Positions 46,276 through 54,524 of a stretch of 64,000 nucleotides of DNA are shown here, in pieces; positions within the stretch are counted from its first letter, which is position 1, and every line of letters starts with the position of its first letter. Under the pieces are notes generated by a model. It searched no databases. It saw nothing but the letters and a program-made list of their open reading frames with translations, and had not been told where the DNA came from. Position numbers and translations under genes: made by a program. Source of the stretch: Planctomycetota bacterium. Lineage in GTDB: Bacteria; Planctomycetota; B15-G4. The stretch lies in assembly GCA_029259745.1 (NCBI GenBank), contig JAJDEO010000069.1, positions 62,001 to 126,000 of the forward strand. Reading direction: 5' to 3'.

Positions 46276-47811
46276 TCACCGCGTCCAGCTCAGCCACTTT
46301 TCGAACAGTCCCTTGACGAACGGTGTCAGGCGCGTGCGGTTGTATTGGTCGCCCGCCTTGCGGATCGCCTCGGCCATCGTCGGGTACGGGTGGATGACGG
46401 ACGCCAGCGTGCCGAGGCCGACCTTGCCGACCATCGCCGTCGTGAGTTCGGAGATCATGTCGCCGGCGTGCGGGCCCACGATCGTGGCACCCACGATCTC
46501 GTCGCTGCCCTTCTTGACGTGGATCTTCACGAAGCCCTCGGTGTCGCCCTCGAGGATCGCGCGGTCGACGTCGGCGAACTCCTGGACGTACGTGTCGACA
46601 TCGATACCGGCCTCGCGGGCGTCCTTCTCGTACATGCCGACGTGGGCGATCTCGGGCTCGGTGTAGGTGCTCCACGGCACGGTCAGCGCCGAGGTCTTCT
46701 TGCGCCCCTTGAAGAGCGCGTTCTGGATGACGATCCGGGCGAGGAAGTCGGCGGTGTGGGTGAACTTGTACTGCGAGCAGATGTCGCCGGCCGCGAAGAT
46801 GTCGGAGTTGGTCGTGCGCAGCGTGTCGTCGACGGTGACGCCTTTGCGCTCGTCGAACTCGACGCCGACCGACTCGAGCCCGAGGCCGTCGACGTTGGGC
46901 GCGCGCCCGACGCCCACGAGGATCTCGTCGACGCGCAGCGTCTGCGGCTTGCCGTCGATCTCGTAGTGCAACACCTTGTCGTCCCCCTCGACTTCGACCG
47001 ACGTCGTCTTGGCCTCGAAGAGCATCTCGATGCCGTCTTTCTCGAACGCCTTCTGCACCACGGCCGCGGCGGCCTCGTCTTCGCGCATGAGGATGTGCGG
47101 GTCCAGCTCGATCAGCGTGACCTGTGAACCGAAGCGCGCGAAGCTCTGCGCCATCTCGCAGCCGATCGGCCCCGAGCCGATGACGGCCAGCCGCTTGGGC
47201 AGCTCGGTGAGACTGAAGAGCGTCTCGTTCGTGAGCGGGTCGGCTTCGGCGAGCCCCGGGATCGGCAGCACGACGGCACGGGCGCCCGTGGCGATGACGG
47301 CCTTCTTGTACTGCAGCGTCTGACCGCCGACCTCGATCGTTCCCGGGCCCGTGAAGCGCCCGCCGCCGAGGTAGATGTCGACGCCGAGATCGCGGAAACG
47401 TGCCGCCGAGTCGTTCGGGCTGATGTCGGCGCGCAGCTTGCGCATGCGTTCCATGACCGCGCCGAAGTCGACGCGCACGCCGTCGGGAACGTGGACACCG
47501 AAGTCGGCCGCGTCGCGCACCTGCGCCGCCCGGCGGGCCGCAGAGATCAAGCTCTTCGACGGAACACAGCCGACGTTGAGGCAGTCGCCGCCCATCATGT
47601 GTCGCTCGATCAGCGCGACCTTGGCACCGAGCCCCGCGGCGCCGACGGCCGCGACGAGTCCGGCCGTGCCAGCGCCGATGACTACCATGTTGTAGCGCCC
47701 CGACGGCGTGGGGTTGGTCCAGTCGGGCGGGTGAACGTTCTCGATGAGACGGCGGTTGTGTTCGTCCTCGGGCAGCATCGTGACGTGTTCGGGCGCGTCG
47801 GTGACGGTCAT
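46276..47811 (-). CDS. mercuric reductase-like FAD/NAD(P) disulfide oxidoreductase
   Basis: The 511-aa flavoprotein belongs to the pyridine nucleotide-disulfide oxidoreductase class I. The FAD fold is VVIGAGTAGLVAA and the redox disulfide is GGDCLNVGCVPSKS (Cys77, Cys82). The NAD(P) fold is LAVIGSGPIGCEMA, the second FAD contact is IFAAGDI, and the C-terminal active-site base is HPYPTMAE (His474, Glu481). No N-terminal HMA domain and no C-terminal Cys pair for mercury are present, so true mercuric reduction is unlikely. An N-terminal 40-residue extension precedes the fold. It follows the VTT gene by 78 bp, a pairing common in bacteria. Confidence 0.9.
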   Translation of the reverse strand: MTVTDAPEHVTMLPEDEHNRRLIENVHPPDWTNPTPSGRYNMVVIGAGTAGLVAAVGAAGLGAKVALIERHMMGGDCLNVGCVPSKSLISAARRAAQVRDAADFGVHVPDGVRVDFGAVMERMRKLRADISPNDSAARFRDLGVDIYLGGGRFTGPGTIEVGGQTLQYKKAVIATGARAVVLPIPGLAEADPLTNETLFSLTELPKRLAVIGSGPIGCEMAQSFARFGSQVTLIELDPHILMREDEAAAAVVQKAFEKDGIEMLFEAKTTSVEVEGDDKVLHYEIDGKPQTLRVDEILVGVGRAPNVDGLGLESVGVEFDERKGVTVDDTLRTTNSDIFAAGDICSQYKFTHTADFLARIVIQNALFKGRKKTSALTVPWSTYTEPEIAHVGMYEKDAREAGIDVDTYVQEFADVDRAILEGDTEGFVKIHVKKGSDEIVGATIVGPHAGDMISELTTAMVGKVGLGTLASVIHPYPTMAEAIRKAGDQYNRTRLTPFVKGLFEKWLSWTR

Positions 47812-47889
47812 GGGATCGGAGTTCCTGGGCGGTCGCGCGAAGCGTGCGCGACGGGATGGGATCGAACGGGAGCGGGACGGGCGCGGCGT

Positions 47890-48621
47890 CTACTCGGCCG
47901 CGCCCTCGCCGACGCCGGTTTCCTTGTTGAGGGCAGCGCGTGCGATGCGCGTCACGTAAACCGTGACGGCGATCGTCGCGAGGAGTCCGACGACCCTGAA
48001 GACCGTCTGCTGTGTGGACACCTCCTCGGTGGCCGCGTTGGCCAGGCTGCCGAGGTACACGTAGAGGATCGTGCCGGGGATCATCCCGATCCACGAGGCG
48101 AAGAAGTAGTCACGCAGGCTCACCTTCGTGACCCCGTAGGCGTAGTTCAGGAGCGTGAAGGGGAAGGCCGGCGAGAGCCGCGTGAGCAGCACGATCTTGA
48201 AGCCCTCACGGCCGACCGCGTCGTCGACGGCCGCGAACTTCTCGTTGCCTTCGATCTTCGCCTCGACCCAACCGCGCGCCAGGTAGCGCCCCACGAGGAA
48301 GGCCGCCGTGGCCCCGAGCGTCGCGCCGATCGACACGATGAGCGCCCCCTGCCAGAGGCCGAAGATCGCGCCGGCCCCGACGGTGAGAGCCGAGCCGGGG
48401 ACGAACAGGACGCTGCACATGATGTAGATCGCGATGAATGCGATCGGGCCCCACGGTCCGAGGCCCTTGACCCAGTCCTGGGCGGCCTCGAGATACTCAC
48501 CGACGGGCAGCAGCACGAGCGCCGCGATGATGCCCAGCGCAGCGACGGCGAGCAGCACCTTCTTGGAGGTGCTCGGCGAGCCGTCGTCGGCGGCAGTGTC
48601 ATCAGACGTCGTGGCAGTCAT
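47890..48621 (-). CDS. TVP38/TMEM64 (VTT-domain) membrane protein
   Basis: The 243-aa protein has one N-terminal helix, then the VTT/SNARE-associated region: FVPGSALTVGAGAIFGLWQGALIVSIGATLGATAAFLVGRYLAR and later LTRLSPAFPFTLLNYAYGVTKVSLRDYF, with reentrant-helix character. Family members (DedA-related) act in membrane-lipid movement or ion homeostasis. They are often encoded beside mercuric-reductase-like flavoproteins, as here. A GC-rich hairpin separates it from the peroxiredoxin gene. Confidence 0.9.
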   Translation of the reverse strand: MTATTSDDTAADDGSPSTSKKVLLAVAALGIIAALVLLPVGEYLEAAQDWVKGLGPWGPIAFIAIYIMCSVLFVPGSALTVGAGAIFGLWQGALIVSIGATLGATAAFLVGRYLARGWVEAKIEGNEKFAAVDDAVGREGFKIVLLTRLSPAFPFTLLNYAYGVTKVSLRDYFFASWIGMIPGTILYVYLGSLANAATEEVSTQQTVFRVVGLLATIAVTVYVTRIARAALNKETGVGEGAAE

Positions 48622-48730
48622 CGAGAGGCTCCATGCATGAGATCACGCACTCGGATGCCCTTCCATGTCAGGGCGTCGCATTGATCTTTCGGTTTTCCCG
48701 CGGATCTTCGCGGGCACGCTCAACGCGAGG

Positions 48731-48768
48731 CGCCCCGGTGTCGTGCGGTTTTCACGAACACCGGGGCG
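48731..48768 (-). terminator. hairpin terminator after the peroxiredoxin gene
   Basis: CGCCCCGGTGT (48731-48741) pairs with ACACCGGGGCG (48758-48768), extended by CGTG/CACG with a one-base bulge. It lies 27 nt beyond the peroxiredoxin stop and before the VTT gene. No T-run follows. Confidence 0.65.
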
Positions 48769-48794
48769 CATCGATCGATCGGGCGACTCGTCGA

Positions 48795-49454
48795 TCAGAG
48801 GCTTTTCTTGGAGAAGTACCAGTCGGTGACCTTGAGCGCCTTGTCGCCGACGCGCTCGGCAGCCGCCTGCTGCGTGGCCGGCGGCGGGACGATGACGTCG
48901 TCGCCGGGCGTCCAGTTGGCCGGCGTGGCCACACCGTGCTTGTCCGACGTCTGCATGGCGTCGATGACGCGCAGGATCTCGTCGATGTTGCGGCCCGTCG
49001 TGAGCGGGTAGTAGATCATCGCGCGCAAGATGCGCTTGGTGTCGATGATGTAGACGCAGCGCACCGTCGCCGTGACGGCCGACGGCTCGTGCACCATGCC
49101 GTAGAGCCGCGCGACCTTCTGGTCGAGGTCGGCGATGACCGGGAAGTCGACCTTCGCGCCGTGGCTCTTCTCCATGTCGCGCACCCACGCGATGTGCGCG
49201 AAGACGCTGTCGATCGAGTTGCCGATCAGCTTGACGCCGCGCTTGGCGAAGTCGGCGGCGCGCGAGGCGAAGCCGACGAACTCCGTCGTGCAGACCGGCG
49301 TGAAGTCGGCCGGGTGACTGAACAGCACGACCCAGGAGTCGCGCGCGTAGTCGGCGAAGTTGAGTTCGCCGTGCGTGGTGTTCGCCGTGAAGTCAGGTGC
49401 CTCGTCGCCGATGCGCAGGAAGACGTGGCCGCCCTCGGCCGATTCAGTGGTCAT
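48795..49454 (-). CDS. Prx6-type peroxiredoxin
   Basis: The 219-aa thiol peroxidase reduces peroxides with a peroxidatic cysteine, Cys55 in HPADFTPVCTTE, the hallmark of the Prx6 (1-Cys) group. The C-terminal half contains VYIIDTKRILRAMIYYPLTTGRN, RVIDAMQTSD and PANWTPGDDVIVPP, the extended Prx6 tail. There is no obvious resolving cysteine. The frame extends far upstream, but only the ATG at 49454 gives the family N-terminus; the upstream part is antisense-frame noise across the peroxidase gene. The neighbouring di-heme peroxidase gives a local set of peroxide-detoxifying enzymes. Confidence 0.94.
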   Translation of the reverse strand: MTTESAEGGHVFLRIGDEAPDFTANTTHGELNFADYARDSWVVLFSHPADFTPVCTTEFVGFASRAADFAKRGVKLIGNSIDSVFAHIAWVRDMEKSHGAKVDFPVIADLDQKVARLYGMVHEPSAVTATVRCVYIIDTKRILRAMIYYPLTTGRNIDEILRVIDAMQTSDKHGVATPANWTPGDDVIVPPPATQQAAAERVGDKALKVTDWYFSKKSL

Positions 49455-49546
49455 CGCTCGTGTCTCTTCGTGGAGGTCGACCCGGGACGGATTCCCGGGC
49501 GCTCGGAACAGCTCTCGGGATGATACGGAGCGACGCGGTCGGCGCG

Positions 49547-50848
49547 CTACGGCGTCGGCGGAGCGGCCAGCAGACCACGGTCGAGATCGGCGTCCGTCAA
49601 CGACTCGAGAAACGCCACGAGGTCGTCGATCTGCTCGTCCGTGAGCTCGAGCGGCACGAGCGTGGCCTCGACGTGTCCGGGGACGGGATCGAAGATCGTG
49701 TCCATCTTCGAATAGTGCCCGATGACGTCGCGCAGCGTCTCGAAGTGTCCCTGATGCATGTACGGCGCCGTGACGGCCACGTTGCGCAGGCTCGGCGTGC
49801 GGAACTGCCCGCGTTCGTCGATCTTGGCGCGCAGGTAGCGCAGGTTCTCGGTGCCGACGTCCGGGGCGTCGCTGTGGGCGCCGCGCCCGTTGAACTCGCC
49901 GGCGAGCAGATCCTTGATGCCCTGCTGGCGGCCCTTGTCGCGCGCCAGGCGCTCGTCGCGCGGCACGATGCGGATCGAGTGGAACTCGCGATCGGAGAGC
50001 AGCGGCCCGCTGTGGCAGAGGACGCACTTCGCGTCCCCCACGAACAGAGCGAGTCCGGCCTGTGCCGAGGGCGAGAGCGCGTCGATGTCCTCTTGGCGTC
50101 CGGCGGCCAGTCCGCGGACGAAGCGATCGAAGTCCGACTCGCCGCCGACGAGCTTGCGTTCGTAGGCCGCGATCGCCTTGGCGACCTTCACGAACGTCGC
50201 GTCGATCGCGGCGCGCTCCGCTTCCTCGAGCGCGAGCCAAGCGACGTGTTCGGCACTCTCGGGATCGCGCGGCACCGGACGCGCTTCGAGTGCTGCGCGC
50301 GCGTGCTCGGAAAGCGTCGGCACAGGCTCCCCGAACGTGCGCTCGAACGCGGCGCTGAGCGCGCGGTCGTCGGCCAACGTCGCCACGACCTGCGTGCGGC
50401 TTGTGCCGTGCTCGCGCGGCTCTTCGAAAGGTTGGGTGGCCTGCATCCAGAGCGAGTCGGCGCGGCCATCCCAGAAGAACCAGCGGTGGTGCGTGGCGTT
50501 GATCAACGTCGGCGCGTGACGATCGAGTTCGGACAGCCCCTTCGCCAGGCCGAGGCCGTCCGTGAACGCGAGCTGGGGAACGTGACACGTCGCGCACGAC
50601 ACCTCGCCGTTCGCGCTGAAGCGTGGGTCGAAGAAGATCGCCTGACCGAGGCGTGCGGCCGCGGGGTCGTCGGCCCAGGCGTTCGTCGGATCGGCGGGCG
50701 GCGCGGGCAGCGGCGACATGCGCAGGATCGTGCGCACCTGCGCGGCGTCGAAGGGCACGGCCGTGCGCAGCGGCTCGGGAGCCGGGTCGGCACACGCCGT
50801 CAGGCCCAGCGCCAGCGCCAAGACGAGCCCCCGCCACGGCGTCCTCAC
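49547..50848 (-). CDS. di-heme cytochrome c peroxidase (CcpA/MauG family) lipoprotein
   Basis: The 433-aa protein has a lipoprotein signal (GLTAC, Cys19) and two heme c sites, CATCH (residues 85-89) and CVLCH (275-279). The FDPRFSANGEVSC segment and the C-terminal FRTPSLRNVAVTAPYMHQG are standard for bacterial di-heme peroxidases, which reduce hydrogen peroxide in the periplasm using electrons from small cytochromes. MauG-type enzymes with other oxidation roles cannot be excluded. GTG at 50848 overlaps the upstream lipoprotein stop by 4 nt (GTGA), so the two are coupled. Confidence 0.93.
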   Translation of the reverse strand: MRTPWRGLVLALALGLTACADPAPEPLRTAVPFDAAQVRTILRMSPLPAPPADPTNAWADDPAAARLGQAIFFDPRFSANGEVSCATCHVPQLAFTDGLGLAKGLSELDRHAPTLINATHHRWFFWDGRADSLWMQATQPFEEPREHGTSRTQVVATLADDRALSAAFERTFGEPVPTLSEHARAALEARPVPRDPESAEHVAWLALEEAERAAIDATFVKVAKAIAAYERKLVGGESDFDRFVRGLAAGRQEDIDALSPSAQAGLALFVGDAKCVLCHSGPLLSDREFHSIRIVPRDERLARDKGRQQGIKDLLAGEFNGRGAHSDAPDVGTENLRYLRAKIDERGQFRTPSLRNVAVTAPYMHQGHFETLRDVIGHYSKMDTIFDPVPGHVEATLVPLELTDEQIDDLVAFLESLTDADLDRGLLAAPPTP

Positions 50849-51300
50849 TCGAGGTCGATCCGCATCACGGCCTGGTCTTGCTCGTCACCCGCCTGGACGT
50901 TGACGACGAGCTCCCAGAAGCCGGACATGTGGAACAGCATCCCGCTGGCCCGGAAGCGCCCGGGCCCCACGCGCTCGACAACCGGATAGCGGTTCATGCC
51001 GTGGTTGTGTTCGGGCATGCGCGCCGTGAGCTGCAGCGTGGCATCGGGTTCGAGCACGTCCGGGCTCGCCGCGCGCGCCACGTCGATGGCCAGCGCATAG
51101 GGTTCATTGAACGGGATCGGTGACGGCTCGGGCACGATCTCGAGCGAGAAGATCCCGCCGATCGAGACGACGGTGCCGCCCGTCGTGCCTTGCGCGGCAA
51201 ACTCGCCGGCCTGCGGAACGACGTAACCGGGCGCCGGGGACGATCGATCCTCGGAGCACGCGACCAGACAGACGAAGACGATCACAACGCAGCGCAACAT
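50845..51300 (-). CDS. YtkA-like domain lipoprotein
   Basis: The 151-aa product has a short signal ending in lipobox LVACS (Cys15). Its beta-rich domain contains ATLQLTARMPEHNHGMNRYPVVERVGPGRFRASGMLFHMSGFWELVVNV. The MPEHNHGM...GMLFHMSGFWEL pattern is that of YtkA/FixH-like domains, whose Met and His residues may bind copper. It is coupled to the peroxidase gene and may deliver metal or assist the peroxidase in the periplasm. That partnership is inferred from the overlap. Confidence 0.75.
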   Translation of the reverse strand: MLRCVVIVFVCLVACSEDRSSPAPGYVVPQAGEFAAQGTTGGTVVSIGGIFSLEIVPEPSPIPFNEPYALAIDVARAASPDVLEPDATLQLTARMPEHNHGMNRYPVVERVGPGRFRASGMLFHMSGFWELVVNVQAGDEQDQAVMRIDLE

Positions 51301-51314
51301 GGCGCAGAGTGTAG

Positions 51315-51470
51315 CAGCCTGTTGGAGAACTGCTCCGAGTGCGCCGTGCGTGACCGCGTGTGAATGTGCGAGTGTGGGAACCCAGGCGCATCGGAGGATC
51401 CGCCGAGGCGCTCGTGCTCGCAGAGGCGCGCTCGGGTGCTCGTGTCGCGCCGGATGAGTTCAACGGGCTG
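51315..51470 (-). repeat. MITE-like interspersed element, copy C
   Basis: This is a 156-bp element inverted relative to copy B. The left end CAGCCTGTTGGAGAACTGCT (51315-51334) and the reverse complement of the right end, CAGCCCGTTGAACTCATCCG (51470-51451), match after a 3-base gap. The core (51382-51408) matches copy B at 22 of 27 positions. It lies between the YtkA-like gene and the polytopic membrane protein gene, filling nearly the whole 181-bp gap. Confidence 0.76.
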
Positions 51471-51481
51471 CTCGCGCCCCG

Positions 51482-53038
51482 TCAGTGTCCCGTCTGCGGT
51501 GCCACCTGACCGAGCACGCGCGGGTCGTCCTCGGGAGCCGGTTGGCCGATCACGACGTCGATGATGAGCATCAGGGCGGCCGTCACCGTGGCGGCAACGA
51601 GCGGGCCGAGGACGCCCAAGTACGGAGCCGCGAACCAACTGCTGCCCACGAACACCAACACGAGCATCAGAGGCAGGTGCCAGCCCATGCCGCGGACGCG
51701 CGGGCGACCGTAGCCGAGGTAGCGCAGCGAGAGCGTGGCGGAGGTGCCGATCATGAGCGTCGTGAGGCGGCAATAGTCTGCGATCGGGACGCCGAGGATG
51801 GCGACGTCGTTGCCGGCCAGCAGCGGCGTGGCCGGCAGCAGCGAGAAGCCGCTGCGATCGGCGATGAGTCCCTGCGCAGCGCCACTGACGCCGAGGGCCG
51901 AACCGAGTCCGACCAGCGGCCCATCGGGAGCGAGCAGCAGCGCGAAGCACTCGGGGCCGACGAGGAACCATCCCGCCAGCGCACCCATGCCGAGGAAACC
52001 CACCGTGCGGCCGCCGTGTCCGTCGAGCCGATCGAGCCCCGAGGCGACCATCGTGGCGCCGATCAACAGCGGAATGATCGAGAGGAAGACGAAGAGACCG
52101 AGCCAGACGTCCTGTGGGATCTGCGACGTGACGGCGGCGGTGTCCGAGAGCCACTGCTCCGTCGAGCCTGCCGGTGCGGCGACGACGTACTGCAACATCA
52201 TCCAGACGCCGAGCGGCAACAGCATCGGGAGCAGCGCCAGACCGATGTTCTTTCCGTGGACGAGCGGGATGTCGGAGTGCTCGCGGTCGCCCTGGCCGAA
52301 CACGGGCAGGACGAGGCCGACCAAGAGCGTCTGCGCGAGTCCGCCGGCGAGCAGGGCGATGCCGATGCGCGACATCTTGTCGAGCGCCAGCCCCATCCAG
52401 CCGAGATCGCCGATCCAGAAGCCGCCGAGATAGGCGGGCAGTGACGCGAGCAGGACGAAGAAGCGCGCTCCGCCGGGCATCTTGCCTGCCACGTCGGTGC
52501 GGATCAGCGGCCCCGCAAGGATCACGGCGGCGATGAAGCCGGTGACGACCATCTGCAGCCACCCCGACGCCGTGTCGACGAGGTTGCCGAGCGTATAGAA
52601 CTCGCGCATGGTCACGAGCGCGTGCACAGCCAACGCCGCCGGGATCAGGATCTTCGACCAACGCCGCAGGACCTCGAAGCCCAAGATCGTCGCCACGAGC
52701 AGGCCGACGCCGAGCACGACGAGGTTCGGCTGCACGTAGGACGGCCCCCACGTCCCCGTCACGAAACCCGCGAGCACCGCGAAGAGGAACAGCGACAAGA
52801 TCACGGGCGGCTTGGCGCACAGCACGCGCCCGCCGAGCGGGAAGCGCGGCGTCCGCATGCCGCCAGCCGTCACCGTGGCTCGTTCACCGACGGCGATCAC
52901 CCACGCGTGGACGAACACGAGGAACATCAGCAGCGGTGCGTGAACGCCGATCGTCTCGGGCTGGAAGCCCGACGTGACGAGCAGCGCCGAGATGGCGAGC
53001 GCGGTCCCGGCGATGAAAGTGCGAAGACTGTGAAACAT
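51482..53038 (-). CDS. large polytopic membrane protein, unknown function
   Basis: The 518-aa product has about 13-14 hydrophobic segments and no signal peptide beyond the first helix. Loops are short; one Asp/His-rich loop (GQGDREHSDIPLVHGKN) and a C-terminal PAPEDDPRVLGQ tail are the only polar stretches. No transporter family motif is recognised with confidence. Its size and helix number would suit a polysaccharide flippase or polymerase, and it lies 72 bp downstream of the GT4 run, but I see no Wzx/Wzy signature. It is left as unknown. Confidence 0.65.
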   Translation of the reverse strand: MFHSLRTFIAGTALAISALLVTSGFQPETIGVHAPLLMFLVFVHAWVIAVGERATVTAGGMRTPRFPLGGRVLCAKPPVILSLFLFAVLAGFVTGTWGPSYVQPNLVVLGVGLLVATILGFEVLRRWSKILIPAALAVHALVTMREFYTLGNLVDTASGWLQMVVTGFIAAVILAGPLIRTDVAGKMPGGARFFVLLASLPAYLGGFWIGDLGWMGLALDKMSRIGIALLAGGLAQTLLVGLVLPVFGQGDREHSDIPLVHGKNIGLALLPMLLPLGVWMMLQYVVAAPAGSTEQWLSDTAAVTSQIPQDVWLGLFVFLSIIPLLIGATMVASGLDRLDGHGGRTVGFLGMGALAGWFLVGPECFALLLAPDGPLVGLGSALGVSGAAQGLIADRSGFSLLPATPLLAGNDVAILGVPIADYCRLTTLMIGTSATLSLRYLGYGRPRVRGMGWHLPLMLVLVFVGSSWFAAPYLGVLGPLVAATVTAALMLIIDVVIGQPAPEDDPRVLGQVAPQTGH

Positions 53039-53110
53039 GAGGCAGCCCCGGAGGTCTTCCTGCTCTATCGGCAGCGAGCCCTCCGTGACTGTGGCTCGAT
53101 TCGAGGCGCT

Positions 53111-54523
53111 TCAGTCGCGCTCGTTGAGACGGCGCTGGAGGTCGGCGACGACGTCTTCCCAGCCTTCGCTGCGGAGGAGTTCGGCGAGACCGGCCTCGCG
53201 GAGCAGGAAGAGCCGCTCGCGCAGGGCGAGCTGCGGGTCGCCGTAGGGCGCCGGGTCGGCCGCGGGGCCGGATGCGCTGCGGGCGCGAGTGTAGATCTCG
53301 TCGAGACGGGCGAGGTGTTCGGCGGCCGTGATCGTCGCGGGCGCCGGGGCGGCGGACATCGCGCGGCGCCGGGCAGGGTCGTCGGCGAGGGCGTCGAGCT
53401 GGGCAGCCAGGGCGCCGGCGTCGGCGCGTGGGAAGAGCGCGAGACGCTCCGTGGTCCGGTCGCGCAGGGCGCCGAGATCCGAGGCGAGGACCGGCACGCC
53501 GAGCGCTGCGGCCTCGTCGAGTGCGAACGAGTACGACTCGGCGCACAGCGTCGGCAGCACGGCGATGTCGACCGCGACACCGGAGAGGTCCTCGGGACGA
53601 TAGGCGCCGTGGAAGAAGACGACGTGTCCGGCCGCGCGTGCGCGCAGGCGCTCGCCCTCGGCCGGGTCGGGTGCCTCGCCCCAGACGTGCACGGCCAGGC
53701 GCCGCGGATCACGCATGCGAGCCTGGGCATCGAGCAGCACCTCGAGGCCCTTGAGTTCGTGGAGGTGTCCGAAGAACGCGCAGTTCAGCGGCGCCTCGGC
53801 GCTCGCGCTGCGACCTTCGATCGGCGCCTTGGCCGCCGCAAGGCGCGCGGCATGCTCGGACGCCGGCGCGAGCGCTTCGAGTTCCACGTCCAGGCCGAGC
53901 CAATCGGCGATGCGCTCGCCGTGTCCGCGCGTGGGCACGACGACGGAACTCGCCGCGGCGACCTCGGCGCGTAGGTCCTCGACGAAGCCGGTGACCGAGG
54001 CGTCGATCTCGAAGTCACCCTGGAAGCGCCAGCGCGGTGCGCAATGTCGGCAGGCTTCGGGCGACGGCGCGACCTCGCAGAAGGACAGGTCGGGTTTGAC
54101 GCGGTGATAGCGAGGGCACGAAGAAAAGAGATCGTGCAGCGAGAGCACCACGGGAATCCCGCGCGAGCGTGCCGCCCGCACGAGGTGCGTCGTGAGGCGC
54201 GCCCAGTGGTGCACGTGCACGAGCTCGGGCTCGAAGTCGTCGAGCCATTCGAGATATGCGCGTTCGACGAGCGGATTGTGGACCTTGTCCCAGCGCTCGA
54301 AGAAGAGATCGCTGCGGTGCACGCGGCGCGTCGGGGCCGCGACTCCGTCGTGCTCCGGTGTCAGGTCGACGACGGCCGGCTCGGGGCGCCACTCGATCGA
54401 CCCGCTGAACACCGACACGTCGTCGCCGCGCGCGGCCAGCGCCGAGGCCAGATCGGCGACCAGGCGCTCGGTGCCTCCGACGAGTTCGGGCGGCTGACCA
54501 TGGACGACGAGGCCGATGCGCAC
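53111..54523 (-). CDS. GT4 glycosyltransferase
   Basis: The 470-aa protein starts at a GTG: RIGLVVHGQPPELVGGTERLV. It has LVHVHHWARLTTHL, the four-Cys motif after LHDLFSSC (C-x12-C-x8-C-x2-C), FFGHLHELKGLEVLL and the donor site LCAESYSFALDEAAALGVPVL. After the GT-B fold, about 60 extra C-terminal residues form a charged helical tail (LALRERLFLLREAGLAELLRSEG). It follows the next GT4 gene with a single base between stop and start. Confidence 0.88.
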   Translation of the reverse strand: MRIGLVVHGQPPELVGGTERLVADLASALAARGDDVSVFSGSIEWRPEPAVVDLTPEHDGVAAPTRRVHRSDLFFERWDKVHNPLVERAYLEWLDDFEPELVHVHHWARLTTHLVRAARSRGIPVVLSLHDLFSSCPRYHRVKPDLSFCEVAPSPEACRHCAPRWRFQGDFEIDASVTGFVEDLRAEVAAASSVVVPTRGHGERIADWLGLDVELEALAPASEHAARLAAAKAPIEGRSASAEAPLNCAFFGHLHELKGLEVLLDAQARMRDPRRLAVHVWGEAPDPAEGERLRARAAGHVVFFHGAYRPEDLSGVAVDIAVLPTLCAESYSFALDEAAALGVPVLASDLGALRDRTTERLALFPRADAGALAAQLDALADDPARRRAMSAAPAPATITAAEHLARLDEIYTRARSASGPAADPAPYGDPQLALRERLFLLREAGLAELLRSEGWEDVVADLQRRLNERD

Positions 54524-54524
54524 G

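Noticed and set aside
46276..47811. True mercuric reductase (merA) and a mercury-resistance operon
   Set aside because: There is no HMA domain, no C-terminal Cys pair, and no merR, merT or merP nearby.
48795..50837. 680-codon frame that includes the peroxiredoxin
   Set aside because: Only the last 220 codons have family sequence; the upstream part overlaps the di-heme peroxidase gene in another frame. The gene starts at 49454.
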